DNA from: Eublepharis macularius
Lineage: Eukaryota; Chordata; Lepidosauria; Squamata; Eublepharidae
Reading direction: 5' to 3'
Assembly (NCBI RefSeq): GCF_028583425.1
Contig: NC_072798.1
Coordinates: 16,122,501-16,186,500, forward strand
Length of the DNA: 64,000 nucleotides
Part shown: in pieces, positions 33,545 to 45,191 of the stretch
Numbering within the stretch: position 1 is the first letter of the stretch
Layout: every line of letters starts with the position of its first letter
Notes under the pieces: generated by a model
What the model saw: the letters and a program-made list of their open reading frames with translations, nothing else
The model's database searches: none
What the model was told of the DNA's origin: nothing
Program-made: the position numbers and the translations under genes

Positions 33545-34624
33545 GTTCAAGATAAAGTTTCCTCTGTTATCTCTTGCCCTCTTTGCTTATGCTCTCCTTG
33601 CTCCAACCTTGTGTTTACAGACATGTTGGTAAAGAGAAAAAGGGGGTGGTTCCCTCAAATTCATTCCACAAGTAAAGGACCTTTCCTCTGACAGGAGGCT
33701 CCTGCCACCGGAGGAAAGCACCACCACTAGCGAAATGGATGCTTGAGAGCGAGCCCTTCATTTACCTACAAATCTGTTTTGAGTTATAGGTGCACACGTA
33801 AGATGTGTTCCAAGCCAGCATTCATTTTTACATCAGGTTTAGACCAGTGGGAAATATAAAACCGGTTTAATGTCATTTATGAAAAGTGGAGGAGGAAACA
33901 GTGCTAAGGAAAAAGCTGAGTTTTGTTGGCAGGGGTAAAGGACAGCAACCGAATGGGGGGTTTTTTTGGTACGTGTGTGGGTGGTTGTATTTATTTTAAA
34001 AGATTTCTCTCTCATCTTTCTGTATTTCAGACAGCAGAATGTTAGAAAAACCAGAACAGAGAAGTGACATCATACAACTGCAGGGTCTAGTAGTTATTTA
34101 CTGTCTCAAACGTCCTCTGAAACAGGCAGTCTTATCTTGTCATCTGAACCCCAGGTGTAGACGACTCTTAGATTCTCTCTTTTACACACACATGAATGGG
34201 CAGAGTAACTGGAGTTTCAATTCATCTTGAAACAAAACTAACAGAATAAGGAAGGTGGCACAACCCTGGTTGTCTAAGTACTGGAAGAGAGCTTTCTGCA
34301 GGGTTTTCCCCATAATAAAAAAGAATAAATATCTACAAGCTTATTATGAAGCAATTTTTGAAAATTAGTTAAAATCATCCAGTTCTGTTCTGCGTGACAG
34401 GAAGGAAATCTATATGGTTTTGCCCTAAAACAATTGATTACCCTTATCTAGGAAAGAAAACTTGCAGCAAGAAAACTTGCAGCTGTAGTTGGAGAAACTG
34501 CTTTTATTATTTTTTTTAAAAAAAGGAGAAACGGATGCTTTGCCTTGTTCAGACTTCCAACAGCAGCAGCAGCAGCAGCAGCTGTGGAACAGAAATGGAC
34601 AGAAATACTAAAAGTTATTAGTGA

Positions 34625-35080
34625 GATAACAGGTTATGATGACACTCTTCGGGACCGCCTCTCCCTGTACGTTCCCCGGAGATCACTTGGATCAGCGAAT
34701 AAATATTTACTTGTGGTCCCCGGCCCTAAGGAAGCCCGCCTCGCTTCAACCAGGGCCAGGGCCTTTTCAGTCCTGGCCCCAGCCTGGTGGAACGCTCTGT
34801 CAATGGAAACCCGGGCCCAGCGGGACATATTATCGTTCCGCCGGGCCTGTAAGACAGAGCTGTTCCGCCAGGCATTCAGTGATTGAAGGGGGTGGTGCCA
34901 TGTCGGCCTCCCACCTTTGGGGAGGGGAGGGTTCTTCCCACCACTGCACTTTGTTAATTTGTTTGATTGTTTGTATATTGATTTTAGTTCTTGTTTTTAT
35001 CGATTTTAACTGTTCACCGCCCAGAGCCCCTGGGGATGGGCGGTATACAAATTGAAATATTAAAAAAAATATAAAAAAAA
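34625..35080 (+). pseudogene. L2-type LINE, ORF2 C-terminus and 3' UTR
   Basis: An 80-codon frame ending at the stop near 34886 encodes the typical L2-type C-terminus: RDRLSLYVPRRSLGSANKY, then RARAFSVLAPAWWNAL and FRRACKTELFRQAF. The 3' UTR has CACCGCCCAGAGCCCC and GGGCGGTATACAAATTG and ends in an A-rich tail. The element is 5'-truncated and lacks endonuclease and polymerase. The CAG run at 34561-34581 lies just upstream. Confidence 0.75.
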
Positions 35081-35089
35081 ATAAATTCC

Positions 35090-35505
35090 ATTATTACCGA
35101 AAATAATTTTTTTAGGATTGTGGGAACAAACAGCAATTCCTAATATCAGAAGAGACCTTATCAATTCATTTCTAGTAGTGGTCAAAAGTGCAATAGCAAC
35201 TAAATGGAAAGATAAATCGCCACCAACTATAGATAAAAGTTTGGAACCACTTGATTATGGAGAGAATTACTGACAGATTATACGAAATGGAACATTACCC
35301 TTTGGAATCAGGTTCCCATTTTATGAATACATGGAACTTAAGTCTTTACAACCTTCTTCTCACCTTTATTCTTTGTTGTATTAACTCTTAAAAACTGATG
35401 TTGTATATTGTAAGTTGACATACTTTACCATTAATGTTACAATTGAATTTGTTCCGATGTTTTGTTGTTTTAATTATAAAATTAAATAAAAAGAAAAAAG
35501 AAAAG
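35090..35505 (+). mobile_element. L1-like LINE 3' end, tentative
   Basis: A degenerate plus-strand segment is followed by an AT-rich 3' UTR and a tail (AATTAAATAAAAAG). The layout and the W-K-x-K text near 35200 suggest the extreme 3' end of an L1-like element. No intact frame remains. Confidence 0.4.
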
Positions 35506-35744
35506 AAATGGACCGGTGTAATCTGATTTTTTATATATAGGAATAGCGTGCTATTGCTGTTAAAGTTTTAAATGGTTTTACATTTATCCTCACTCAAATA
35601 GGTGTATGTCATGTAGGAACCAGATGATCTTGGGTGTAGGCAGCAGCAGTTCTCGTAACGGTGGTTCTCTATTTGGGGTACAGGTTCACAAACTATGTTT
35701 CTTCATAGGTGTATTGTTGTGGAAAGCAACGACTGGTTTTGAGG

Positions 35745-35935
35745 ATCCCCAGCATGGGGTCTGCAGACACCTTTCCTGATGTCTAAGAAGTGTCTTTAGA
35801 AAGTAGGGGGGGGGACCAAGTGGGGTTTTTGGCCAGCAAGGCTTCTGATTGGCCACTGGAGATTAGACTGCCTGTGCAGATTTTTAAAAACCTTGCTTTG
35901 GCAGCGGCTGCCAACTCAGCACAAGGATCTTCACT
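35745..35935. mobile_element. hAT-like non-autonomous fragment, copy 2
   Basis: CACCTTTCCTGATGTC, AAGTGTCTTTAGAAAGTAGG, AAGTGGGGTTTTTGG and GGCTTCTGATTGGCCACTGG follow the order of copy 1 at 32775 and extend further right. Confidence 0.5.
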
Positions 35936-35949
35936 GTGTCTATGGGGAT

Positions 35950-38900
35950 TATTCCCTCAGAAAACTCTCAAATAAGTCAAGCAGATGTTCATCAGGAAAC
36001 ATTTTTTTTTATTAACAAGAGAAATAAAAGGCAAGCATACAGAAAACCACACACAGCATACACACGGAACAAAGAAAACAGCGAGGAAATGGGAAAGGAG
36101 TTTCCAGAGAAGGGTGGTGATGACCAGTCTTGGAGAGGAGGAGGTCTACGGAGGAAGCAGCAAAAATGGCCGGGAAGCCCAGTTATAGGGCAAAATGTCC
36201 CCTGGGGCAATGCTGATGTCTTGCTCCCCAAAACAATGACTTAAAGGATTGTCCGCAGGTAGGTCAATAAATTGAGAGAGGTTTGACATGACTACCTGGG
36301 ATGATCTATAGGTGAAAGTATTGCTTGATGACCTGGTAGGTACTGAATGGGAAGACTATCAGATGTGCTGACTAGCTTTGATTAGGGTAAGTGGGTGAGG
36401 GGAGGTAGAGGAAGGAATTGATGGGATTAGGCAGGGAGTTGTCTCAGGAAGCGTCATTATCTCTGCTCTCTCTGGGCGTAGAGGGCTTTCAGTCAGTCAA
36501 CCCCCTCTCTCATTCATATCTTGATAACTTTCCAGTCTCCAGGCCACCTGGCATCTGCTCTGCCTTGTGCCAGGCAGTGCCTGGAACTTATGGCAAGGGG
36601 TTTATGATATTCCATATACATAAACTGCCCTTTCAGTATGGGGAGGGGTCTGAATGATAACAGTACCAGAGAGCCAGGTGCAAATAGTAGTCCCAGGCCA
36701 GCTTGGCCTACCAGACTGCCAGGTGTTGCTGGTCCTGGAAGCTGAGTCTCATAAGCAGAGGCCCAAGGAAAAGCACCAGGAGGAAGAGACCCAGTAAGGT
36801 TGTCTGCACCGGAGCCTGCGTTGGAACTTGTCTATCTGCACTGGAGGCTGAACTGGAGCTACTCGGAGTGCGTTGGGTGTTGTAAGTAAAGGGATTTCTT
36901 GTTTCTCTGAAATTAAGGGATTTCTATTTTGTTTCACCTATGGGAAAGGAGTGCTGTATGTGTAGTTCTCCCCCCCCCCCATGAAAGCCTTTATCTAGCC
37001 AAAGTATTTTGCTTCGAGTGAATTTTTTAAAGCCCCCCCCCCAAATCTTCTGACGAACCCTTGCCTCTGGCAGCACACTTAAAACAAATGTGAGTCACAC
37101 TAAAGACACCAACAATAAACACATCACACTGTGAAAACATATCTATGAGGAAAAGATTGTAATTTGTAACAATAAAGTACATTGGAAAATATCTTTTTAA
37201 GGGTTATTCTAATAACATTCCATAGATGTTCATAAATTATCAAAGACGTGCATGTCAAAAAAGTCATTTACCAGAGGCTGTAAAGTATACAACAATCAAT
37301 AGAAAGTGACAAAACTTAGTCGGAAACCGTATAACATCCCCGGAAGTAGTCATACAATTACAGTAAAGTGCTGAGTGCTTACTGGGCAAAACTGAAAAGT
37401 TAGCAGTTCACACAGTAGCTAAAGTGACCAACGCCTGTTCATTTAAAGTGACGCTGCCTCATGGAAAGTATAGTTATATTTTACAAAAACATTTGCAGTC
37501 AGCAAGTTCATGCATGTGCCAACATAACTGAAGTCATTCAATGAACCAATGGGGGATACTCTTCGGCTTGCTCCACTTCGTAACCGCTACGGGTCGGCTA
37601 GCATTCATGTCCCATTTCTGTTATTCTTCTCCATGGCAGTTACAAAAAGATGTTGGGGGTCCCCTGGCTCACGTGGACAGAAAAAATATTGTGTGTATTA
37701 GCCCTTCATGGCTGTTCTTCCACGTTTGTATGTGTAAATGATTTTTGGTATATCCATCAAAGCATTTCATTTTGAAAAAATACAGACGTCTTCCATTTTA
37801 TTTGATTGTTCAGTAAACCTAAGACTAACACAGCTATGCAACAATATCATTTGGACTGACATTTATCTTTCAATTTAAAACATTCAGCAGTTCAAAAAAC
37901 ATGAACACTTACTCTTGTATAAGGAAAATATAGGAGTAGGGTCTTCTGACAATCATTTTATGGGACTTTTTGGTAAGTATATGGTATGATGAAATATACG
38001 TGTGTCTATAACGGAAATGATAATCACTGTGAATCATGCTCTGGACACATAATGACCCATCTAAATAGAGACACCTCTAAAGATTTTGGAGGGTATGGAT
38101 AAAAAAGTGTAGTAAATAATAACTAAAACCCATTGAATCTAAACTGGTGCTAACACTAACAACCAATGAAACTCACTTGTACACACTGACCATTCTGGGC
38201 CTTTATTGATGTGGATTTTCTGGAAAAATTTGTTTTGAAAATTTTCCATATAATATAAATATTCCATATAATATAAATCCATACAAATTTTAATATTTAA
38301 ATAACGTTAGCACAATTTAAATAATGTTACCCACAGAAGATGCCATGTACAAGTCTGGACCCTGTACAAGCACTGGGGTTATGTGGGGCGGAAAACTTTC
38401 TGTGAAAAAATATAGCATTGGAAAATTTTCCAATTGCACATCAATGTATGCCACATACATAGAGTGACAGCCTTCTAGAATGTTCTGTGGCACGTGGTTC
38501 CATTCGAACTCACTTTGCTTGTTTGCCCACAAGTTGATTGAATCCCAGTTACACCACCTTAAAAATGTGAGGTTTCTTTAAGTCCACCTTGGCACCAGCC
38601 CTGAACTCTCGATGGCCTTTATCGATCATGCAAGCTTGACTCTGTCTACATAGATCACAGTGCAAACAGATTCAAATTTTATCCAAGTGAGGGGTAGTAG
38701 CGTATTTACATGCTAACTGAGAATGACAAGAGTCTTGAGACTTCCCTCAAAGGTTTCGAAGCTTTTATGAGGAAAAAAAATTTGAAATCTTCTCAAAAAG
38801 AAACAACGCAGACCTCACCCAGACTGCATACTCAGCAGATACAACGCCTTTTTCTGTATGTACATCTTCAATATTTTTTACGTTTTCCTCACTGAGCATA

Positions 38901-39195
38901 CCATATTTTATTTCATACCTACTAGATGTTCTGTGGGGAGAGGGAGATCATTTGAACTGATCTGAAGCCCTGAAGACATTTTGTATGACCAGGCCAAAAA
39001 GAAGGTATTTTAATATACTTTGCCTTCAAAAGAACTTTTCCTTCCTTTGGTTTCAATGGCACAAAAACTGCTCTATAATCTCTCACTGCAAATTCTTTTC
39101 AAAACCCATTTAAAATATCCCACACTGTTTAGTCTTTTAAAAAAAATCCTCTATTTTGTTTCCACTGTCCACTGCAATAGCAAAATTTCGTTTTA
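35950..39195. other. Intergenic stretch without recognised content
   Basis: About 3.2 kb, mostly AT-rich, with C runs near 36970 and 37036. Reading frames are short and show no familiar protein. I see no repeat I can classify here. Confidence 0.55.
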
Positions 39196-39202
39196 CATTA
39201 GG

Positions 39203-39375
39203 AGCCGGTATAGCATAGAGGTTAATAAGATGAGCTGTAATCCAAGAGTTCCCTGGTCCAAATTGTGCATCTGCCACAACATACAACGCCCTTAGGCATG
39301 TCTTTTTCTCTCAGCCAGTAATAGTGGCCTACCGTACAGGGCTATTGTATGGATGTGCATGAAACACTCTGAACC
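39203..39375 (+). mobile_element. tRNA-derived SINE, diverged
   Basis: GAGCCGGTATAGCATAGAGG (A-box region), GGTCCAAATTGTGC (degraded B box) and TACAGGGCTATTGTATGGAT match the plus-strand layout of reptile SINEs. Confidence 0.65.
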
Positions 39376-39449
39376 CTGAAATACTTGCTACGTTTTAAGT
39401 ATGATGGCCAAAGCTGCTGAGAATTTTGACAAGTATATGATCAACAGAG

Positions 39450-39649
39450 AGCTAAGCTACAAGTGATGCCTGACACAGGTTGGACACTTGTCAGCTTCCC
39501 TCAAGTTTTGATGGGAAATGTAGGCATCCTGGTCTTGCAGCTGTAATGGAGAGCCAAGCTGTAAAACCAGGACACCTACATTTCCCATCAAAACTTGAGG
39601 TAAGCTGACAAGTGTCCAACCTGTGTAAGGCGTCACTTGTAGCTTGGCT
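39450..39649. mobile_element. Foldback element, second family, copy 1
   Basis: Left terminus AGCTAAGCTACAAGTGATG and right terminus CACTTGTAGCTTGGCT are near complements, and the whole unit folds back. Internal blocks are GGTTGGACACTTGTC and CCCTCAAGTTTTGATGGGAA with their complements. A possible 5-bp duplication, cagag, flanks it at 39445-39449 and 39650-39654. Other copies are at 47274, 49252 and 49516. Confidence 0.75.
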
Positions 39650-40413
39650 CAGAGTGACTTATTGTGATCAAACTCCCTCTCATACATGCATGGGGAGCTC
39701 CGGTCAGACTGTGTCGTTTTCTGTCAAAACTAATCTTGTTTAGCAGCTTTGTGCTTGCTTGGTAGTTGCTTGTGGTACCTAAGAGGGTTAGATTATGACT
39801 TGGTAATAAATTGCAGGCATGTATTTCTTAGGGCCATGATTGGATCACTAAAGTGACTTACCAGTCAAGCGTGGAATCATTCACATTGTCCCCTCTCTGT
39901 GAAATCTGAATAACCCTAAAGAGATACTTTGCTTGCTTTTTGCACCTGCACAGTCAACGGTATCTAGCCTACAGTCATAACAGGAACCAATTGCAAGATA
40001 AGTTAGGGTCTCAGAAAGACACCACAGACACACAGATACAACTAAGTAATAACTCTCAACATTTAAAAAAACTTCATTTTTTTAAACTTTTAACTGTATT
40101 TTAAAAATCAAACATGGTGGTAGATGGTTGCCCAGCAGCTGCAAGAAAAGCAGTTTAATCATGCAAATAGGCATATCTAAAGAGCAAGGCAAATGAACAT
40201 AAGAACATAAGAACATAAGCAAAGCCATGTTGGATCAGGCCAGTGGCCCATCCAGTCCAACATTCTGTCACACACAGTGGCTAGAAATCCAGTGCCATCT
40301 AAAGGACTGTCAGTGAGGCCAGGACACCAGAAGCCCTCCCACTGCCTTCCTTCCAGCACCAAGACAACAGAGCACCACCTCCCCACAAAGAGAATACCAT
40401 CTATCTCCTGTGG

Positions 40414-43362
40414 CTAATAGCCACTGATGGACCTCTGCTCCATATATTTGTCCAGTCCCCTCTTGAAGCTGGCAATGCTTGTAGCTGCCACCACCTCCTG
40501 TGGCAACGAATTCCATGTGTTTATCACCCTTTGTGTAAAGTAGTATTTTCTTCTATCTGTTCTAACCCGACTGCTCAATAATTTCATAGAGTGCCCACGA
40601 GTTCTTGTATTGTGAGAAAGGGAGAAAAACACATCTTTCTCGACCTTCTCTAACCCGTGCATTATCTTGTAAACCTCTATCATGTCTCCCCTCAGTCGTC
40701 TTTTCTCCAGGCTAAAGAGCCCCAAGCGCCTCAATCTTTCCTCATAGGGAAAGTGTTCCAACCCTTTAATCATTTTAGTTGCCCTTCTCTGTACTTTTTC
40801 CAGTGCTATGATATCTTTTTTAAGGTGTGGCGACCAGAACTGTACACAGTACTCCAAATGAGGCCTCACCATCGATTTATACAGAGGCATTATGATACCG
40901 GCTGATTTGTTTTCAATCCCTTTCCTAATAACCCCTAGCATAGCATTAGCTTTTTTTATGGCAGTCGCACACTGTGCTGACGTTTTTAGTGAGTTATCTA
41001 TCATGACTCCAAGATCTCTCTCTTGGTCAGTCTCCGCCAGTTCAGACCCCATCAACTTGTATTTATATTTTGGATTTTTGGTTCCAATGTGCATTACTTT
41101 GCACTTGGCTACATTGAACCTCATTTGCCACATGGATGCCCACTCTTCTAGCCTCGACAGATCCCTTTGGAGTGCCTCACAATCCTCTCTGGCTTTCACC
41201 ACCCTGAACAATTTCGTGTCATCTGCAAATTTAGCCACTTCACTGCTTAATCCCAATTCCAAATCATTAATAAACAAGTTAAAAAGCATTGGACCCAATA
41301 CCGACCCCTGTGGCACCCCACTGCTCACCACCCTCCACTGTGAGAAGTGCCCGTTTATACTCACTCTCTGTTTCCTATTAATTAGCCAGTTTTCGATCCA
41401 CAAGAGGACTTGGCCCTTTATCCCATAGCTACTGAGCTTACTTAGGAGCCTTTGATGAGGAACTTTGTCAAAAGCTTTCTGGAAGTCAAGATAAACAATA
41501 TCTATCGGGTCTCCCTTGTCCACTTGTTTGTTCACTCCCTCAAAGAACTCTAACAGATTGGTGAGACAAGATCTTCCCTTACAGAACCCATGCTGAGTTT
41601 TCCTCATCAGCTTTTGGTCATCAATGTGCCCACTAATTTTATTTTTGATAATAGTTTCCACCAACTTACCCGGTATTGACGTCAGGCTGACTGGCCTGTA
41701 ATTTCCCGGATCTCCCCTGGAACCTTTTTTAAAGATGGGGACAACATTAGCTACCTTCCAGTCCTCAGGAACAGATGCAGAGTTTAATGACAGATTACAT
41801 ATTTTTGTGAGGAGATCTACAAGTTCACACTTGAGTTCTTTCAGAACTCTTGGATGTATGCCATCTGGGCCCGGTGATTTATCAGTTTTTAAATTATCTA
41901 GCAGTCGCATAACCTCCTCTCTCGTCACCTCAATGTGACTCAGGTCTTTCAAAACCCCTCCCAAAGTCAGTGCTTCCGGAGTGGGCATGCACTTCTTATC
42001 TTCCACAGTGAAGACAGAAGCAAAGAACGCATTCAGCTTCTCGGCCATTTCCCTATCACCCTTTAGTAATCCTTTTACGCCTTGGTCATCCAAGGGCCCC
42101 ACGGCCTCCCTAGCTGGTTTCCTACTTCTAATATATTTAAAGAATTGTTTATTGTTTTTCTTTATGTTCTTTGCAATATGCTCCTCATATTCCCTTTTTG
42201 CCTGTCTGATCACAGACTTGCACTTTTTTTGCCACAGCTTATGCTCCTTTTTATCAACCTCACTCCGACTAGTTTTCCACTGCCTAAAAGAATCCTTTTT
42301 ACCTTTTACAGCTTCTATTACATTGCTTGTTAACCATGCTGGCCTTTTCCTAAACCTATTTGTGCCTTTCCTAACCAGCGGTATATATTTAATTTGAGCT
42401 TCCAGGATTGTAGTTTTAAATAGTCTCCAAGATTCCCCAAGTGTTTTGACCTTTTTTACTTTCCCTTTCAGTTTCTTCTTCACGTACCCCCTCATCTCAG
42501 AAAAGTTACCCCTTTTGAAGTTAAACATGGCTGTGTTGGTCTTATTTGGCAATTTCCTATTTATACATATGTTGTACTCAATAACATTATGGTCACTGTT
42601 CCCAAGTGGTGCAATCACATTTACATCTCTCACCAGGTCTTCAGCATTACTGAGGACCAAATCCAGGATCACCTCTCCCCTAGCAGGTTCTGTAACCATC
42701 TGTTCCATAGCACAGTCATTGAGACAGTCTAGAAACTCACTTTCTCTCCCCCGATTCGAACACCCATTGGCCCAGTCAATGTGTGGGTAGTTAAAATCAC
42801 CCATTACAACACAGTTTTTTTGTTTAGCAGTCATCTTTAATCCTGTCATCATTTTATAATCCTCCTCTATTTTCTGATCTGGAGGGCGATAACAAACTCC
42901 CACAGTTAAGTTTCCATTTGGGCCCGTAATTTCAACCCATAGCATTTCCAGAAGCGAATCTAATTCAGTTACCTTCTCAATCTTACTGGAATGTATACCT
43001 TCTCTGACATATAGAGCCACCCCACCACCAACCCTTCCCTCCCTATCCTTCCGATATAATTTATATCCAGGAATCACCGTGTCCCACTGATTTTCCTCAT
43101 CCCACCAAGTTTCTGATATGCCCACAATGTCTATGGATTCGCCCAACACTAAACATTCCAGCTCCCCAATTTTACCTCGGACACTTCTAGCATTTGTATA
43201 TAAACACCTGTAACTTCCCCGGCACACTTTGCCTCGAGACGTAGTTAGGTCATCTGCACTGTTTGTCTCCATCTCAGTTGACAACTCTAATCTATCTCCC
43301 TGTAGAAGTGTTATACCTAGCCCTTCATCTCTCTGAGATGAACCATCCTGAACCAGAGACAC
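40414..43362 (-). CDS. CR1 ORF2: endonuclease and reverse transcriptase, 982 aa
   Basis: This is the retrotransposon polymerase, which nicks chromosomal DNA and copies the element RNA at the nick. An AP-type endonuclease occupies about residues 50-265, with ISETWW (82-87, catalytic Glu84), MGDFNYPHIDW (187-197) and NSDHN (255-259). A linker follows. The reverse transcriptase lies at about 495-760, with KSPGPDGIHP (495-504), YLDFQKAFDKV (624-634), SGVPQGSVLGP (681-691) and the catalytic FADD box (712-715). The CR1/L2-type C-terminal domain ends with NTWNSLPQ (948-955). Length matches complete CR1 ORF2 proteins, and no stop or frameshift interrupts it. All catalytic motifs I checked are present, so it could be functional. 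The exact start codon is uncertain. Confidence 0.93.
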   Translation of the reverse strand: MSLVQDGSSQRDEGLGITLLQGDRLELSTEMETNSADDLTTSRGKVCRGSYRCLYTNARSVRGKIGELECLVLGESIDIVGISETWWDEENQWDTVIPGYKLYRKDREGRVGGGVALYVREGIHSSKIEKVTELDSLLEMLWVEITGPNGNLTVGVCYRPPDQKIEEDYKMMTGLKMTAKQKNCVVMGDFNYPHIDWANGCSNRGRESEFLDCLNDCAMEQMVTEPARGEVILDLVLSNAEDLVRDVNVIAPLGNSDHNVIEYNICINRKLPNKTNTAMFNFKRGNFSEMRGYVKKKLKGKVKKVKTLGESWRLFKTTILEAQIKYIPLVRKGTNRFRKRPAWLTSNVIEAVKGKKDSFRQWKTSRSEVDKKEHKLWQKKCKSVIRQAKREYEEHIAKNIKKNNKQFFKYIRSRKPAREAVGPLDDQGVKGLLKGDREMAEKLNAFFASVFTVEDKKCMPTPEALTLGGVLKDLSHIEVTREEVMRLLDNLKTDKSPGPDGIHPRVLKELKCELVDLLTKICNLSLNSASVPEDWKVANVVPIFKKGSRGDPGNYRPVSLTSIPGKLVETIIKNKISGHIDDQKLMRKTQHGFCKGRSCLTNLLEFFEGVNKQVDKGDPIDIVYLDFQKAFDKVPHQRLLSKLSSYGIKGQVLLWIENWLINRKQRVSINGHFSQWRVVSSGVPQGSVLGPMLFNLFINDLELGLSSEVAKFADDTKLFRVVKAREDCEALQRDLSRLEEWASMWQMRFNVAKCKVMHIGTKNPKYKYKLMGSELAETDQERDLGVMIDNSLKTSAQCATAIKKANAMLGVIRKGIENKSAGIIMPLYKSMVRPHLEYCVQFWSPHLKKDIIALEKVQRRATKMIKGLEHFPYEERLRRLGLFSLEKRRLRGDMIEVYKIMHGLEKVEKDVFFSLSHNTRTRGHSMKLLSSRVRTDRRKYYFTQRVINTWNSLPQEVVAATSIASFKRGLDKYMEQRSISGY

Positions 43363-43391
43363 TTTATCTCTTGTCGGCTTTCCCCTAGCAT

Positions 43392-44300
43392 TTAGTTTAA
43401 AAACTGCTCTGCCACCTTTTTGATTTTAAGTGCCAGCAGCCGGGTTCCTTCTCGGGACAAGTGGAGACCGTCTCTCTTGTACAGCTCCCGCTTGTCCCAA
43501 AAAGAATCCCAGTGCCTAACAAACTTGAACCCTTCCTCCCTACACCATCGTCTCATCCACGCATTGAGACTCCTGATCTGCGTTTGTCTCTCTGGCCCTG
43601 CGCGTGGAACAGGTAGCACTTCTGAGAAGGCTACCTTGGAGGTCCTGGCCTTGAGTCTCCTGCCTAACAGCCTAAATTTTTGTTCCAAGACCTCACGACT
43701 GCATTTCCCAACATCGTTGGTTCCAACATGGACCACGACCGCTGACTCTTCCCCAGCACTATCTACCAGCCTATCTATAACACGCGTAATGTCCGCTACC
43801 TTCGCACCAGGCAGGCAAGTCACCATACGGTCAGAACGCGGTTGTGCCACCCAGCTATCTACTTGTCTAAGGATCGAATCACCAACTACCAAGAGCCTCC
43901 CTCCTGCCCCACCCAGGGATGGTTCCTTGATGCGAAAGGAAACCTGCTCACCAACTGAAGAAGAGGTCCCTTCTGAGGGCATGTTCCCCTTATCCTCAGT
44001 ACAGTGCCCTGATTCCACAAGATCCTCATTCTCCTTGACAACAAGAACGCTGCCATTTTTAGAGTGGGACACATCTATCCTGTCCCTGAGAATCTTGTCC
44101 TCGTGCCTATCTAACTGTCTCCGCTTCTCCAGGTCAGCCACCTTGGCCTCAAGGGTACGTACTCGTTCCCTGAGAACCAGGAGCTCCTTGCAGCGAGCAC
44201 ACATCCAGGACTTCTGACCAGAAGGCAGATAGTCATACATGTGACACTCAGTGCAATACACTGGAAAGCCCCCAACCCCCTGCTGGCATTCTGACTTCAT
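43392..44300 (-). CDS. CR1 ORF1: zinc-ribbon, coiled-coil, SGNH-hydrolase protein, 302 aa
   Basis: This is the RNA-binding/esterase-type ORF1 protein of CR1 LINEs. Two CxxC pairs (Cys16/19 and Cys34/37) form a probable zinc-binding knuckle, followed by a leucine/charged coiled coil at about 38-72. The C-terminal half is an SGNH hydrolase domain, with block I VVGDSILR (138-145, nucleophile Ser142), block III VHVGTNDVG (190-198) and block V DGLHLS (277-282, Asp277 and His280). The whole catalytic triad is present. Its role in CR1 transposition is not settled. It lies 29 bp upstream of ORF2, as in a bicistronic LINE. Confidence 0.9.
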   Translation of the reverse strand: MKSECQQGVGGFPVYCTECHMYDYLPSGQKSWMCARCKELLVLRERVRTLEAKVADLEKRRQLDRHEDKILRDRIDVSHSKNGSVLVVKENEDLVESGHCTEDKGNMPSEGTSSSVGEQVSFRIKEPSLGGAGGRLLVVGDSILRQVDSWVAQPRSDRMVTCLPGAKVADITRVIDRLVDSAGEESAVVVHVGTNDVGKCSREVLEQKFRLLGRRLKARTSKVAFSEVLPVPRAGPERQTQIRSLNAWMRRWCREEGFKFVRHWDSFWDKRELYKRDGLHLSREGTRLLALKIKKVAEQFLN

Positions 44301-44639
44301 TATTCTGTTTTAGGAATAACACAGAAAGAGGAAAGAAAACGGCTATGATCCCCCGGCCAAGAGCCCTTTAGCTCTCGCCCTTCGGCTCGCGCCAAAGGCT
44401 CGCGCCCCTGCCCAGCAGTTGCCTTTTCAATGCAAAAGGTCACTTCCTGCTAAGCACAGGAGGTGAGCACAAAGGGGGTGTGTGGCTTGTACTCCAGCAA
44501 CCCCCAGCAGCCTTACAAACACACTCACCCTCAAACACAATCAAGCCCAAACACACTCAGCCTCAAAATGACGAGCTCCCTGATCATATTCGGTAAGCAC
44601 GATGTGAGCCTAACTGGTGGCTTATCCTTGATCATTACT

Positions 44640-45190
44640 GCAATAATTTTAAATTCTATAGTGGTAGTTTTTCATTTTCTTGCCACATGACAGTGTGAAA
44701 GCACAAATTCATCCAGAAAGAGAATCAGTGCTGTAATTGACGTTTCAGTTGGCAAAAGGCCTGGAATTTTATCACAGACTTAATCCTCATGAAGATTTAC
44801 TGTCCACAACAAACTGTACCGTTTGGGCTTCTGCCAACACATTTGCACATTTAAATCTCAATTCTTGCGGCTATTTGCCTAAGACAGGTCACAGCAGGGA
44901 AGTGTTAGCGTCAGTCAAGACTAGAAGCTCTGGAAACTGCCTAGTCTATATTTTGGTTCTATGAATCAGTCAAGGCTTCAGAGCAGAGAGGGACGAGCCA
45001 ACATTGCCCTCCCAGCCCTTAGCATAGCACCTGCCCAAAGGCAACCCAGCAACCCACGATTTCCCATCATGTGGCACGGCTATCATATTCTTATGCTGCC
45101 CTTCATCCAAGGAGCTGAGGATAACATTTATAGGAGGGCCAGCAGGTGTAGTGTCAGACTAGGACCTGGGAGGACCACGTTCAATAACAG
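44640..45190. other. Intergenic stretch without recognised content
   Basis: Unremarkable sequence between the CR1 5' end and the nested SINEs. I see nothing in it. Confidence 0.5.
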
Positions 45191-45191
45191 C

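Larger units (their letters stand above)
40195..44580 (-). mobile_element. Near full-length CR1 LINE with both ORFs open
   Basis: The element reads on the minus strand. It has a GC-rich 5' UTR (about 44580-44301), ORF1 (44300-43392), a 29-bp spacer, ORF2 (43362-40414) and a 219-bp 3' UTR. It ends in tandem TTATGTTC octamers (three GAACATAA units on the plus strand from 40195). CR1 elements move by target-primed reverse transcription and end in short tandem repeats rather than poly(A). The 5' boundary is approximate, as no target duplication is visible. Two long uninterrupted frames imply recent insertion. Confidence 0.92.

Noticed and set aside
43420..44217. A 265-codon plus-strand frame antisense to CR1 ORF1
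   Set aside because: It mirrors the ORF1 codon pattern on the opposite strand and resembles no known protein.
43392..44300. A host SGNH esterase gene
   Set aside because: The frame sits 29 bp upstream of a CR1 ORF2 on the same strand, with CR1 ORF1 architecture, so it belongs to the retrotransposon.
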